A DNA stretch of 53,653 bases from Bradyrhizobium nitroreducens (GTDB lineage: Bacteria; Pseudomonadota; Alphaproteobacteria; Rhizobiales; Xanthobacteraceae): the NCBI RefSeq assembly GCF_002776695.1, contig NZ_LFJC01000003.1, positions 3,393,518-3,447,170 of the forward strand. The letters run 5' to 3'. A program made the translations under genes and the position numbers. The notes under the pieces were generated by a model that ran no database searches, was not told the DNA's origin, and saw nothing but the letters and a program-made list of their open reading frames with translations. Shown piece by piece: positions 26,241-35,518 of the stretch. Each line of letters begins with the position of its first letter. Positions within the stretch are counted from its first letter, which is position 1.

Positions 26241-29126
26241 ATGTCTCTGATCGAAGAAATCGACTACGGCACGCCGCGCTCGAAATCGGAAACGATGGTG
26301 ACGCTGACCATCGACGGCAATGAGGTCACCGTGCCCGAGGGCACCTCGATCATGCGCGCCGCGATGGACGCGGGCCACCAGATCCCGAAGCTCTGCGCGA
26401 CCGACATGGTCGACGCGTTCGGCTCCTGCCGGCTCTGCCTCGTCGAGATCGAGGGCCGTGCCGGCACGCCGGCGTCCTGCACCACCCCCGTGATGCCCGG
26501 TCTCGTCGTGCATACCCAGAGCGAGCGGCTGAAGAAGCTGCGCAAGGGCGTGATGGAGCTCTACATCTCCGACCACCCGCTCGACTGCCTCACCTGCGGC
26601 GCCAACGGCGATTGCGAATTGCAAGACATGGCCGGCGCCGTCGGCCTGCGCGACGTGCGCTACGGCTATGAGGGCGAAAACCACGTCTTCGCCAAGACAC
26701 CTGGCAAGAGCCACGGCTGCGACAACGACCACTGGATGCCGAAGGACGAGTCCAACCCGTACTTCACCTACGATCCCTCCAAGTGCATCGTCTGCTCGCG
26801 TTGCGTCCGCGCCTGCGAGGAGGTGCAAGGTACTTTCGCGCTGACCATCTCCGGCCGCGGCTTCGACAGCCGCGTCTCGCCCGGCATGAGCGAGAGCTTC
26901 CTCGGCTCGGAATGCGTCTCCTGCGGCGCCTGCGTGCAGGCCTGCCCGACCGCGACGCTGACCGAAAAATCCGTGATCGAGATCGGCCAGCCCGAGCATT
27001 CGGTCGTCACCACCTGCGCCTATTGCGGCGTCGGCTGCGCCTTCAAGGCCGAGATGCGCGGCGAGGAAGTCGTGCGCATGGTGCCGTACAAGGACGGCAA
27101 GGCCAATCGCGGCCATTCCTGCGTCAAGGGCCGCTTCGCCTGGGGTTACACCAATCACAAGGAACGCATTCTCAAGCCGATGATCCGCGATCGGATCGAG
27201 GATCCCTGGAAGGAAGTGTCCTGGGACGAGGCGTTCTCGTTTGCCGCCGCGAAGATGCGCGGCATCCAGAAAAAATACGGCCGCGACGCCATCGGCGGCA
27301 TCACCTCCTCGCGCTGCACCAACGAGGAAACCTATCTGGTGCAAAAGCTGATCCGCGCCGGCTTCGGCAACAACAACGTCGACACCTGCGCCCGCGTCTG
27401 CCATTCCCCGACCGGCTACGGCCTTGCCACCACCTTCGGCACCTCCGCAGGCACGCAGGATTTCGACTCGGTCGAGGACACCGATGTCGTCGTGATCATC
27501 GGCGCCAATCCGGCTTCGGCCCACCCCGTGTTCGCCTCCCGCCTGAAGAAGCGGCTGCGTCAGGGCGCCAAGCTGATCGTGATTGATCCGCGCCGCACCG
27601 AAATGGTGGAGTCGCCGCACGTCAGGGCGCTCCACCTGCCCCTGATGCCCGGCACCAACGTCGCGGTCATGACGGCGATCGCGCATGTCATCGTCACCGA
27701 GGGCCTCGTCAACGAAACCTTCGTGCGCGAGCGCTGCGACTGGACCGAGTTCGAGGAATGGGCGGCCTTCGTCGCCCAGCCGAACAACAGCCCGGAAGCC
27801 ACCGCCATCCTCACCGGCGTCGATCCGAAGGATCTGCGCGAGGCGGCCCGCACCTATGCCACCGGCGGCAACGGCGCGATCTATTACGGCCTGGGCGTCA
27901 CCGAGCACAGCCAGGGCTCGACCACCGTGATCGCGATCGCAAACCTTGCGATGGCGACAGGCAACATCGGCCGTCCCGGCGTCGGCGTGAACCCGCTGCG
28001 CGGGCAGAACAACGTGCAGGGCTCCTGCGACATGGGCTCGTTCCCGCACGAGCTGCCCGGCTATCGCCACATCTCCGGCGATGCCGTGCGCGACCAGTTC
28101 GAGGCGCTCTGGAACGTCAAGCTCAATCCCGAGCCAGGCCTGCGCATTCCCAACATGTTCGACGCCGCGGTCGAAGGCACGTTCATGGGCATCTACGTGC
28201 AGGGCGAGGACATCCTGCAGTCCGATCCCAACACCAGCCACGTGGTGGCGGCGCTGTCGGCGATGGAATGCGTCATCGTCCACGACCTCTTCCTGAACGA
28301 GACCGCGAACTACGCCCACGTCTTCCTGCCCGGCTCGAGCTTCCTCGAGAAGGACGGCACCTTCACCAACGCCGAGCGCCGCATCCAGCGCGTGCGCAAA
28401 GTGATGACGCCGAAGAACGGCATGGCCGACTGGGAGGTCACCATCGGCCTTGCCAAGGCGATGGGCTTCGAGATGAACTACAGCCACCCCTCCGAGATCA
28501 TGGACGAGATCGCGGCGCTGACCCCGACCTTCGCCGGCGTCTCCTATGCCAAGCTCGACGAGCTCGGCTCGGTGCAGTGGCCCTGCAACGACAAGGCGCC
28601 CGAAGGCACGCCGGTCATGCATATCGACGGCTTCGTCCGCGGCAAGGGCAAGTTCGTCGTCACCGAATATGTCGCGACCGACGAGCGCACCGGCCCGCGC
28701 TATCCGCTGCTGCTCACCACGGGGCGCATCCTCAGCCAGTACAATGTCGGCGCGCAGACGCGGCGCACCGAGAACGTGGTCTGGCATGCCGAGGATCGTC
28801 TCGAGATCCATCCGCACGATGCCGAGCAGCGCGGCGTGCGCGACGGCGACTGGGTGCGGCTGAAGAGCCGCGCCGGCGAAACCACGCTGCGCGCGGAGAT
28901 CACCGATCGCGTGGCGCCCGGCGTCGTCTACACCACCTTCCACCATCCGGACACGCAGGCCAACGTCATCACGACCGACTATTCGGACTGGGCGACCAAC
29001 TGCCCCGAATACAAGGTCACGGCGGTGCAGGTCTCGCCCTCGAACGGCCCGTCCGACTGGCAGAAGGCCTATGACGCGCAGGCGCGGCAATCCCGCCGCA
29101 TCGTGCCGGCCGAGGCCGCGGAGTAA
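26241..29126 (+). CDS. fdsA: NAD-dependent formate dehydrogenase catalytic alpha subunit
   Basis: A 961-residue molybdenum bis-MGD subunit. In order: N-terminal [2Fe-2S] domain (KLCATDMVDAFGSCRLC), His-Cys3 cluster (DHPLDCLTCGANGDC), two [4Fe-4S] clusters (CIVCSRCVRAC and CVSCGACVQAC), the CAYCGVGC cluster at the start of the Mo domain, and the catalytic Cys383 in NVDTCARVCHSPT. It is thus a Cys enzyme, not a selenoprotein. The C-terminal pterin-binding domain ends with TDYSDWATNCPEYKVTAVQV. It oxidises formate in the cytoplasm, feeding NADH. The start is 10 bp after fdsB, with GGAG in the gap. Confidence 0.96.
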   Translation: MSLIEEIDYGTPRSKSETMVTLTIDGNEVTVPEGTSIMRAAMDAGHQIPKLCATDMVDAFGSCRLCLVEIEGRAGTPASCTTPVMPGLVVHTQSERLKKLRKGVMELYISDHPLDCLTCGANGDCELQDMAGAVGLRDVRYGYEGENHVFAKTPGKSHGCDNDHWMPKDESNPYFTYDPSKCIVCSRCVRACEEVQGTFALTISGRGFDSRVSPGMSESFLGSECVSCGACVQACPTATLTEKSVIEIGQPEHSVVTTCAYCGVGCAFKAEMRGEEVVRMVPYKDGKANRGHSCVKGRFAWGYTNHKERILKPMIRDRIEDPWKEVSWDEAFSFAAAKMRGIQKKYGRDAIGGITSSRCTNEETYLVQKLIRAGFGNNNVDTCARVCHSPTGYGLATTFGTSAGTQDFDSVEDTDVVVIIGANPASAHPVFASRLKKRLRQGAKLIVIDPRRTEMVESPHVRALHLPLMPGTNVAVMTAIAHVIVTEGLVNETFVRERCDWTEFEEWAAFVAQPNNSPEATAILTGVDPKDLREAARTYATGGNGAIYYGLGVTEHSQGSTTVIAIANLAMATGNIGRPGVGVNPLRGQNNVQGSCDMGSFPHELPGYRHISGDAVRDQFEALWNVKLNPEPGLRIPNMFDAAVEGTFMGIYVQGEDILQSDPNTSHVVAALSAMECVIVHDLFLNETANYAHVFLPGSSFLEKDGTFTNAERRIQRVRKVMTPKNGMADWEVTIGLAKAMGFEMNYSHPSEIMDEIAALTPTFAGVSYAKLDELGSVQWPCNDKAPEGTPVMHIDGFVRGKGKFVVTEYVATDERTGPRYPLLLTTGRILSQYNVGAQTRRTENVVWHAEDRLEIHPHDAEQRGVRDGDWVRLKSRAGETTLRAEITDRVAPGVVYTTFHHPDTQANVITTDYSDWATNCPEYKVTAVQVSPSNGPSDWQKAYDAQARQSRRIVPAEAAE

Positions 29127-29130
29127 CGGC

Positions 29131-29958
29131 ATGCACGTGCCCGTCCAGGCCATCGACCGCGAGATCTGGCGCGACGGCGCCGCGTCCGAAGGCGTGCGCC
29201 TGATCCCGGAGGAGACGCCGCTGGCGCTGACCTATAATGGCGGCACCTACGCCGTCATGATGGGGACGCCGCAGAACCTGGAGGATTTTGCCGTCGGCTT
29301 CAGCCTCGACGAAGGCATCATCAAGTCGGTCGACGACATCAAGTCGCTCGACATCGTTCGCCTCGACGACGGCATCGAGCTCAGGATTTGGCTCGCACCG
29401 GAAGATGCGGCGCTCATCAGCGAGCGCCGTCGCCACGTCGCAGGTCCCACCGGCTGCGGCATCTGCGGCATCGAGTCCATTGCCGAGGCGGTGCGACCCG
29501 CGGCGGTCGTGCCGCAGGGGCAGACCTTCACGCCCGAACAGATCATGACGGCAATGCAGGCGATCGCGCCGCTGCAATCGATCAACCTGCAGACCCGCTC
29601 CGTTCACGCCGCCGCGTTCTGGTCCCCATCAGGCAACATCGTCGCGTTGCGCGAGGATGTCGGCCGCCACAACGCGCTCGACAAGCTCGCCGGCGCCCTG
29701 GCACGCAGCCGCGCGGATGCGAGCTGCGGCATGGTGCTGCTGACCAGTCGCGTTTCGGTCGAGATGGTGCAGAAGACGGCAGCAATCGGCGCGCCGGTGA
29801 TGATCGCGGTGTCCGCGCCCACTGCGCTCGCGGTCCGCACCGCGGAAGCCGCCGGCATCACGCTGGTCGCCATTGCCCGCCAGGACGGGTTCGAAGTGTT
29901 TTCGCATGGTGACCGGGTCGTCGCCCGCCATGCCACGGAGGTTGCCGATGTCGCCTGA
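29131..29958 (+). CDS. fdhD: formate dehydrogenase sulfurtransferase FdhD (FdsC)
   Basis: A 275-residue accessory protein that passes sulfur from a cysteine desulfurase to the bis-MGD cofactor; without it formate dehydrogenase is inactive. The CxxC motif TGCGICGIES is at Cys109/Cys112. VGRHNALDKLAGAL and LTSRVSVEMVQKTA are family signatures. The gene lies 4 bp after fdsA and overlaps fdsD by 11 bases, so it is clearly part of the operon. ATG 29131 follows the fdsA stop and agrees with family length. Confidence 0.93.
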   Translation: MHVPVQAIDREIWRDGAASEGVRLIPEETPLALTYNGGTYAVMMGTPQNLEDFAVGFSLDEGIIKSVDDIKSLDIVRLDDGIELRIWLAPEDAALISERRRHVAGPTGCGICGIESIAEAVRPAAVVPQGQTFTPEQIMTAMQAIAPLQSINLQTRSVHAAAFWSPSGNIVALREDVGRHNALDKLAGALARSRADASCGMVLLTSRVSVEMVQKTAAIGAPVMIAVSAPTALAVRTAEAAGITLVAIARQDGFEVFSHGDRVVARHATEVADVA

Positions 29959-30181
29959 CCGCCTGATCTACATGGCCAACCAGATCGGCAAGTTCTTCCA
30001 AAGCCAGGGCCACGGCAAGGCCGTGCCGGGGATTGCCGAGCACATCAAGAAGTTCTGGGATCCCCGGATGAAACGCGCGATCTTCGCGCATCTCGACGCC
30101 GGCGGGGCGGGTCTCGCGCCTGACGTCCGCGAGGCGCTCACCGCGCTGAAGCAAACTACGACGCTTCCAGCAGCGCCCTGA
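29948..30181 (+). CDS. fdsD: formate dehydrogenase delta subunit
   Basis: A 77-residue helical protein (SPDRLIYMANQIGKFFQSQG at the N-terminus, IAEHIKKFWDPRMKRAIFAH in the middle), typical of FdsD, which is needed for assembly or stability of the soluble formate dehydrogenase. It is the last gene of the operon. Its 3' end overlaps the 3' end of glnE on the other strand by 26 bases, and no terminator is visible between them. Confidence 0.9.
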   Translation: MSPDRLIYMANQIGKFFQSQGHGKAVPGIAEHIKKFWDPRMKRAIFAHLDAGGAGLAPDVREALTALKQTTTLPAAP

Positions 30182-33125
30182 ACACCCGCCGCACCTCGCC
30201 CTGCGTCTCCTTCACCCGCGCCTCGAGCGACGAGAAGTCCGGCGCATCGCCGGCGCGCGCCATCACGCGCTGCAGATCCGTGCCGGCGGTTTCCGGCTTG
30301 AAACGATCGCTGACGCACAGCCGCAGGATCTGCGTCAGATCGTGATAGAGCCGGGCTGCGGCACGCAGGATCTCGGTCTCCGACTGCGGCAGCACGCCGA
30401 GCCTGCACGCATTGTCGAGCACCTGCATCGTGCCGACGTCGAGGATTTCGGGCATCTCGTGTGCGTGCACGAGCTGGAGATATTGCGCGATGAAGTCGAT
30501 ATCGACCATGCCGCCGGCGGCGTATTTGAGATCCCAGCAATCGCCCTCGCCCTTCTCCTGGGCGATCGCGCGCCGCATATCGGCAACGTCATTGGCGGTG
30601 ATGTCGCGATCGCGGCGGCGGGTCAGGACATCGCGAATGACGCGCTCGATCCGTTCCCGGAATTCGGGCGAGCCGGACACCACGCGCGCACGCGTCAGCG
30701 CCATGTGCTCCCAGGTCCAGGCCTCGTTGGCCTGGTAGTCCGCGAATGAGACCAGGCTCGAAGCGACGGGACCGGCGCGGCCCGAGGGACGCAGCCGCAT
30801 GTCGATCTCGTAGAGCACGCCGTAATTGGTGCGCGTCGTGAACGCGCTGATCAGACGCTGGGTCAGGCGGGCAAAATAATGCGCGCCCTGCAGCGATTTC
30901 GGCCCGTCGGAGTCCGGATGGTCGGCGTCGAAATCGTAGAGCAGGATCAGGTCGAGATCGGACGAGGCCGTCATCTCGCGGCTGCCGAGCCGGCCCATCG
31001 CGATGATCGCGGTCTCCTGCCCCTTGATCCTTCCGTGCTGGGCGGCGAAGCGGTCGGCGACGAGGCCATGCACGGTGTGGACGATGCCTTCGGCGACATC
31101 GGCGAAGGCGGTGCTCGCCTGCTGCGCGGAGACGGTGCCGGAGAGGATCCGCGTGCCGATCAGAAACAGGCTCTCCTGCCCGAACAGACGCAGGCGGTCG
31201 AGGAATTCTTCATATGAGCCCGCGTCCTGCACGGTCGCAGCCAGCCGTCCCGACAATTCCTGCCTGTCCGGCATGGCGCCGAAGAAGCGCGGATCGATCA
31301 GGCCGTCCATCAGCTGCGGCTGCCGCGCCAGCATCTCGCCCAACCGCGGCGCCGCGCCCAGCACCAGCGCCACCAGCGCGACAAGATCGCGGTTCTGGCC
31401 GAGCAGCGTGAACAGCCGGCCGCCGCGCTGCAAGGCCCCGAGGAACTGATCGAACGCCACGACGGCGCGATCCGGCTCCTCGGCATGGGCAAGCCCGTCG
31501 ATCAGGGCCGGCACGAATTCGATGAAGGCATTACGCGTCGCCTCATTGCGGAACACGCGATAGTCGCCGGTGACCCAGTCGCGCACGGTCTGCGCCACCG
31601 CGGCAGGCTTCTTGAAGCCGAGCGTTGCGAGGTGCTGGAGCAGCCGCGGATCGTCGGGACCGGCACCATAGTCGAGCGCGGGCAGCTTGGCGGTGCCGGT
31701 CGGATCGTCGCCCTCGAACAGCTTCTCGTAGTGGCCCTGCACGATCTTGAGCTGTCGCAGCAGATCGCCCGCAAAAGCTTCGCGATCCGGATAGCCGAAG
31801 AAGCGGGCAAAGCGCTCGACGGCGTCCTTGTCTTCGGGCAGCGCATGGGTCTGCTCGTCGGCGATCATCTGGAGGCGATGCTCGACCCGGCGCAGGAATT
31901 CGTACGCAATGGTCAGCTCGTCGCGCGCGGCAACGGTGATCCAGTTGCTGGACGCCAGAATGTCGAGCGCCCTGAGCGTCGGCCGCACCCGCAATTCCGG
32001 ATGACGGCCGCCGGCGATCAATTGCTGGGTCTGGGCAAAAAACTCGATCTCGCGGATGCCGCCGCGGCCGACCTTGACGTTGTGCCCCTCCACCGCGACC
32101 TCGCTCTGGCCGCGATAGGTCTGCATCTGCCGCTTCATGTCGTGGACGTCGGCGAGCGCGGCGAAGTCGAGATGCTTGCGCCAGACGAAGGGCGCGATCT
32201 CGGCCAGCAGCGCCTCGCCCGCCTTGGCATCGCCGGCACAGGCGCGCGCCTTGATCATCGCGGCGCGCTCCCAGGTGCGCCCTTCCCGCTCGTAATAGTT
32301 CAGCGCGGCGTCCCTGGAGATCGCCACCTGCGTCGAGGACGGATCGGGCCGCAGGCGCAGATCGACGCGGAACACATAGCCGTCATAGGTGCGCTGCTGG
32401 AGGATCCGCGCCATCCCCTGCGTGACCCGGACGAAGAATGGCTGCGGCTCGATATCGGGCGCCAGCGTCGTCGCATCGGGATCGAAGAACACGATGAGAT
32501 CGACGTCGCTGGAATAGTTCAGCTCGCCCGCACCCATCTTGCCCATGGCGAGCACGATCAGGCCGCAGCCCTCTTCGGGCGCCTCGGGATTGGGCGGCAA
32601 AATCTTGCCCCGTGCGGCTTCCTGCCGCAGCAGGTATTGGAGCGCCGCCTGCACCGAGGACACCGCGACGTCGGTCAGCGCCGCCGTCACCCGCATCACC
32701 GGCCAGACCCCGCCGATGTCGCACAAGGCGGTCAGCAGCGCGGCCTCGGCCTTCATGCGGCGTAGCAGCCGCATCACCTCGGCCTCATCAGCCGCCGCGA
32801 GCACTGCGCCTCTGGCGTCCGCGATGAGGGCCGCCAGATGCGCATCCGGGTCGCATTCGAGCAGCCGGACCAGACGCAACGCATCGGCGCGCACCAGATC
32901 GAACAGATAAGGCGAGAATTCCGCGATACCGGCCAGGATATCCCGCGCGAAAGGATGGACCAGCAGCGCCTCGAGACGGGCCGATTGGGCCGGCTCGAGC
33001 TCGCTCAGCCAGCTTTCCAGACGTCGTTCGTCGGTTGTGGAAGCGGCAATATGGGGAGCTTCCGCGAAGCGCGCGGCCAGCCTCTCACCATGCTTGTCCG
33101 CGTTTCCCGGCGCGGAGTGGTTCAT
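30156..33125 (-). CDS. glnE: bifunctional glutamine synthetase adenylyltransferase/deadenylylase
   Basis: A 989-residue enzyme that adds AMP to and removes it from glutamine synthetase according to PII state. Two nucleotidyltransferase domains are present: GAGELNYSSDVDLIVFFD (about residues 195-212, deadenylylation half) and GSREMTASSDLDLILLYD (about 712-730, adenylylation half), each with its DxD metal pair, plus two GlnD PII-uridylyltransferase-like helical domains. Length is normal. Its ATG overlaps the stop of the upstream sensor kinase (ATGA), so it is the last gene of a kinase-containing operon. It overlaps fdsD tail to tail. Confidence 0.94.
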   Translation of the reverse strand: MNHSAPGNADKHGERLAARFAEAPHIAASTTDERRLESWLSELEPAQSARLEALLVHPFARDILAGIAEFSPYLFDLVRADALRLVRLLECDPDAHLAALIADARGAVLAAADEAEVMRLLRRMKAEAALLTALCDIGGVWPVMRVTAALTDVAVSSVQAALQYLLRQEAARGKILPPNPEAPEEGCGLIVLAMGKMGAGELNYSSDVDLIVFFDPDATTLAPDIEPQPFFVRVTQGMARILQQRTYDGYVFRVDLRLRPDPSSTQVAISRDAALNYYEREGRTWERAAMIKARACAGDAKAGEALLAEIAPFVWRKHLDFAALADVHDMKRQMQTYRGQSEVAVEGHNVKVGRGGIREIEFFAQTQQLIAGGRHPELRVRPTLRALDILASSNWITVAARDELTIAYEFLRRVEHRLQMIADEQTHALPEDKDAVERFARFFGYPDREAFAGDLLRQLKIVQGHYEKLFEGDDPTGTAKLPALDYGAGPDDPRLLQHLATLGFKKPAAVAQTVRDWVTGDYRVFRNEATRNAFIEFVPALIDGLAHAEEPDRAVVAFDQFLGALQRGGRLFTLLGQNRDLVALVALVLGAAPRLGEMLARQPQLMDGLIDPRFFGAMPDRQELSGRLAATVQDAGSYEEFLDRLRLFGQESLFLIGTRILSGTVSAQQASTAFADVAEGIVHTVHGLVADRFAAQHGRIKGQETAIIAMGRLGSREMTASSDLDLILLYDFDADHPDSDGPKSLQGAHYFARLTQRLISAFTTRTNYGVLYEIDMRLRPSGRAGPVASSLVSFADYQANEAWTWEHMALTRARVVSGSPEFRERIERVIRDVLTRRRDRDITANDVADMRRAIAQEKGEGDCWDLKYAAGGMVDIDFIAQYLQLVHAHEMPEILDVGTMQVLDNACRLGVLPQSETEILRAAARLYHDLTQILRLCVSDRFKPETAGTDLQRVMARAGDAPDFSSLEARVKETQGEVRRVFRALLEAS

Positions 33126-34582
33126 GCCACCTTCTGTGGCACATCCGGTATTGGCGGAGCAACCCTGTCGCCGGCACGGAGGCGCGCGGGGAGCACCAGC
33201 GTGGCGACGAGGCCCGGCTGAGCGTCGCCCAGCCGCAATTCGCCGCCATGCAATGTCGCAACCGCCGAAGCGAGGCTGAGGCCAAGGCCCGAGCCCGGCT
33301 GCGTGCGGCTCGCTTCCAGGCGAACGAATCGCTCGACCGCATGCTCGCGGTCGGCCTCGGGGATGCCGGGACCGCGATCGGTGACGCTGAGCAGCACCTG
33401 GTCGCCCTCGCGCCTGGCCTCGATCAAGATCGGCCGCGCGTCCATGCTGACCACGGTTCCCCCGGTCTGCGCGACAGGCTTGCCGTATTTGATCGCATTC
33501 TCGACCAGATTGGCGAGCGCCTGGCTGATCAGTTCGCGGTTGGCGTGAACCGGCGTCGGATCGGCCTTGACCTTCAAGGTCATGCCGTCGTCCTCGGCCA
33601 GCGGCTCATAGAGCTCGTGGATGCCATTGGCCACATCGGCGGCGTCGAAATCATCCATGTTGCCGCGCGCCTGCCCGGACTCGGCACGCGCGATCATCAG
33701 AAGCGCGTTGAAGGTGCGGATCAAACCGTCTGATTCCTCGATGGTCCGCTCCAGCGCCGCCCGGTAGTCGGCCTCGCAGCCCGATTTTGCCAACGCTTCC
33801 TCGGCGCGGTTGCGCAGCCGTGTCAGCGGGGTCTTGAGATCGTGAGCGATGTTGTCGGAGACCTCCTTCAGCCCCGCCATCAGCGCCTCGATCCGCTCCA
33901 GCATGGCGTTGAGGTTTTCCGCGAGGCGGTCGAGCTCGTCGCCGCTGCGCCCGACCGGCAGGCGTTCGCTGAGATCGCCGGTCATGATGCGATGCGCCGT
34001 GCCGCTCATCGCATCGATGCGCCTAAGCACCCTGCGCGCCACGAAGATGCCGCCGCCGAGGCCGAGCACGACGACGATGAGGACAGACCATTGCGCGGCC
34101 TTGGCGACGATGCCGAACAGACGCCGACGTTCGGCAAGATCGCGGCCGATCAGGAGACGGAAGCCGTTCTCGAGTTCGGTGACGCGCACCAGCGCGCGAT
34201 GGTCGCGATCGTCGGCATCCTCGATGCGGCGATAGGCGGTCTCGGACCAGCCGCGCGTCGCCATCACGCCGGGCGCGAGCGAGCCGACATTGCCGGCGAT
34301 CGCCTGCCCGGTCGGCGTGGTCACGAGATAGAGGTTGGCACCGGGCCGCAACGCGCGGTACTCGATCGCGAGCACCAGGCCGCGCAAGCCGCGCCTGTCG
34401 TAGAGATCGGAGATCTCCGAGGTCTCGGCATTGACCGTCTGCGTGATTTCCTCGGTGATCAGCCGCCGCGTATTCCAGGCGAAATAGGCCAGCAGCGAGG
34501 CCGCGAACATCGCGAACAGCAGCAGATAGACCAGCGTCAGCCGGAATGCCGTGGTGCGGACGAGTTTACCGAATGCCGTCAC
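33122..34582 (-). CDS. two-component sensor histidine kinase
   Basis: A 486-residue inner-membrane kinase with GTG start. TM1 about 13-35 (LTLVYLLLFAMFAASLLAY), periplasmic sensor about 36-165, TM2 about 166-187 and a HAMP domain (RRIDAMSGTAHRIMTGDLSE). HisKA has NIAHDLKTPLTRLRNRAEE with the acceptor near His247. The ATPase has NLVENAIKYG, DRGPGIP and GSGLGLSLA. It overlaps the regulator gene by 17 bases and glnE by 4. The signal is unknown; degP just upstream suggests envelope stress. Confidence 0.9.
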   Translation of the reverse strand: MTAFGKLVRTTAFRLTLVYLLLFAMFAASLLAYFAWNTRRLITEEITQTVNAETSEISDLYDRRGLRGLVLAIEYRALRPGANLYLVTTPTGQAIAGNVGSLAPGVMATRGWSETAYRRIEDADDRDHRALVRVTELENGFRLLIGRDLAERRRLFGIVAKAAQWSVLIVVVLGLGGGIFVARRVLRRIDAMSGTAHRIMTGDLSERLPVGRSGDELDRLAENLNAMLERIEALMAGLKEVSDNIAHDLKTPLTRLRNRAEEALAKSGCEADYRAALERTIEESDGLIRTFNALLMIARAESGQARGNMDDFDAADVANGIHELYEPLAEDDGMTLKVKADPTPVHANRELISQALANLVENAIKYGKPVAQTGGTVVSMDARPILIEARREGDQVLLSVTDRGPGIPEADREHAVERFVRLEASRTQPGSGLGLSLASAVATLHGGELRLGDAQPGLVATLVLPARLRAGDRVAPPIPDVPQKVA

Positions 34583-35246
34583 GGATCATGTACCCCGCGC
34601 CGCGGATCGTGTGCAGCAGCGGCCGCTCGAATCCCTTGTCGATCTTGGAGCGCAGCCGCGAGATGTGCACGTCGATCACGTTGGTCTGCGGATCGAAATG
34701 ATAGTCCCAGACGTTCTCCAGCAGCATGGTGCGCGTCACCACCTGGCCGGCGTGCTTCATGAGATATTCGAGCAGGCGGAATTCGCGCGGCTGCAGCGTC
34801 AGCTCGTCCTTGCCGCGGGCGACGCGATGGGAGAGCCGGTCGAGCTCGAGATCGCCGACGCGGTACAGCGTGTCCTCGGCGGGACCGCCGCGGCGGCGCG
34901 ACAGCACCTCGACCCGGGCCAGCAGCTCGGCGAAGGAATAGGGCTTCGGCAGATAGTCGTCGCCGCCGGCGCGCAGGCCCTTGATGCGGTCGTCGACCTG
35001 TCCGAGCGCGGAGAGAATCAGCACCGGCGTGGTGTTGCCCTTGTCGCGCAGCATCCCGATCAGCGACAGGCCGTCGCGCTTGGGCAGCATGCGGTCCACC
35101 ACCAGCACGTCGTAATCGCCGCTCTCGGCCATGGCGAGGCCCTCCTCGCCGTCGGCGGCGTGGTCGGCAATGTGTCCGACTTCGCGGAACGCCTTCACGA
35201 GGTAGTCGGCGGATTCGCGGTCGTCTTCGATGATGAGGAGGCGCAT
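34566..35246 (-). CDS. OmpR/PhoB-family response regulator
   Basis: A 226-residue regulator with a receiver domain starting MRLLIIEDDRESADYLVKAF, phospho-acceptor Asp in VLVVDRMLPKRDG, the Thr/Ser switch in PVLILSALG and Lys in YLPKPYSF, and a C-terminal winged helix (LQPREFRLLEYLMKHAGQVV, then NVIDVHISRLRSKID). ATG 35246 is preferred over the TTG at 35276 because the receiver begins there. It pairs with the overlapping kinase gene. Likely targets are degP and its own operon, by context only. Confidence 0.9.
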   Translation of the reverse strand: MRLLIIEDDRESADYLVKAFREVGHIADHAADGEEGLAMAESGDYDVLVVDRMLPKRDGLSLIGMLRDKGNTTPVLILSALGQVDDRIKGLRAGGDDYLPKPYSFAELLARVEVLSRRRGGPAEDTLYRVGDLELDRLSHRVARGKDELTLQPREFRLLEYLMKHAGQVVTRTMLLENVWDYHFDPQTNVIDVHISRLRSKIDKGFERPLLHTIRGAGYMIRDGIR

Positions 35247-35349
35247 CGTGCGTTCGGCGGCGGTCAAGGAGGTCAACCTTCTCTAAACATGGCGCGAGCG
35301 GCTATCGCATGCAAGCCGAGTGGGAGACGCCGGCATGGAGAAAAAGGCG

Positions 35350-35453
35350 GGCGGTGAAGCTGGGGGGACCTCACCGCCCTAGGCCTTCCGACGGAGGGGG
35401 GCGTAATTCCACCGGAAGGTAGACGGGGGAAGCGAACGTTACGCTGCTTCCCC
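35350..35453 (-). terminator. two hairpins between degP and the regulator gene
   Basis: Stem 1: GGCGGTGA (35350-35357) with TCACCGCC (35371-35378). Stem 2: GGGGAAGC (35426-35433) with GCTTCCCC (35446-35453). Read on the minus strand they follow degP and precede the regulator gene. No strong U tract is seen, so they may cause partial termination or protect mRNA ends, letting degP be expressed more than the kinase and glnE genes. Confidence 0.5.
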
Positions 35454-35518
35454 GAAGGGCGCCGGCGGCGGGGGCGACTGATGCCGGCGACACCCTTCAT
35501 CTCAAGGCTTCCCGAGGC

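Noticed and set aside
27387..27389. Possible selenocysteine in formate dehydrogenase
   Set aside because: The catalytic codon is TGC (Cys383), not TGA, and no SECIS-like hairpin is needed.
26163..29153. 996-codon open frame antisense to fdsA
   Set aside because: Its translation is Ala/Arg/Asp/Gly-rich without motifs and mirrors third-position GC bias of fdsA, which has complete family motifs on the other strand.
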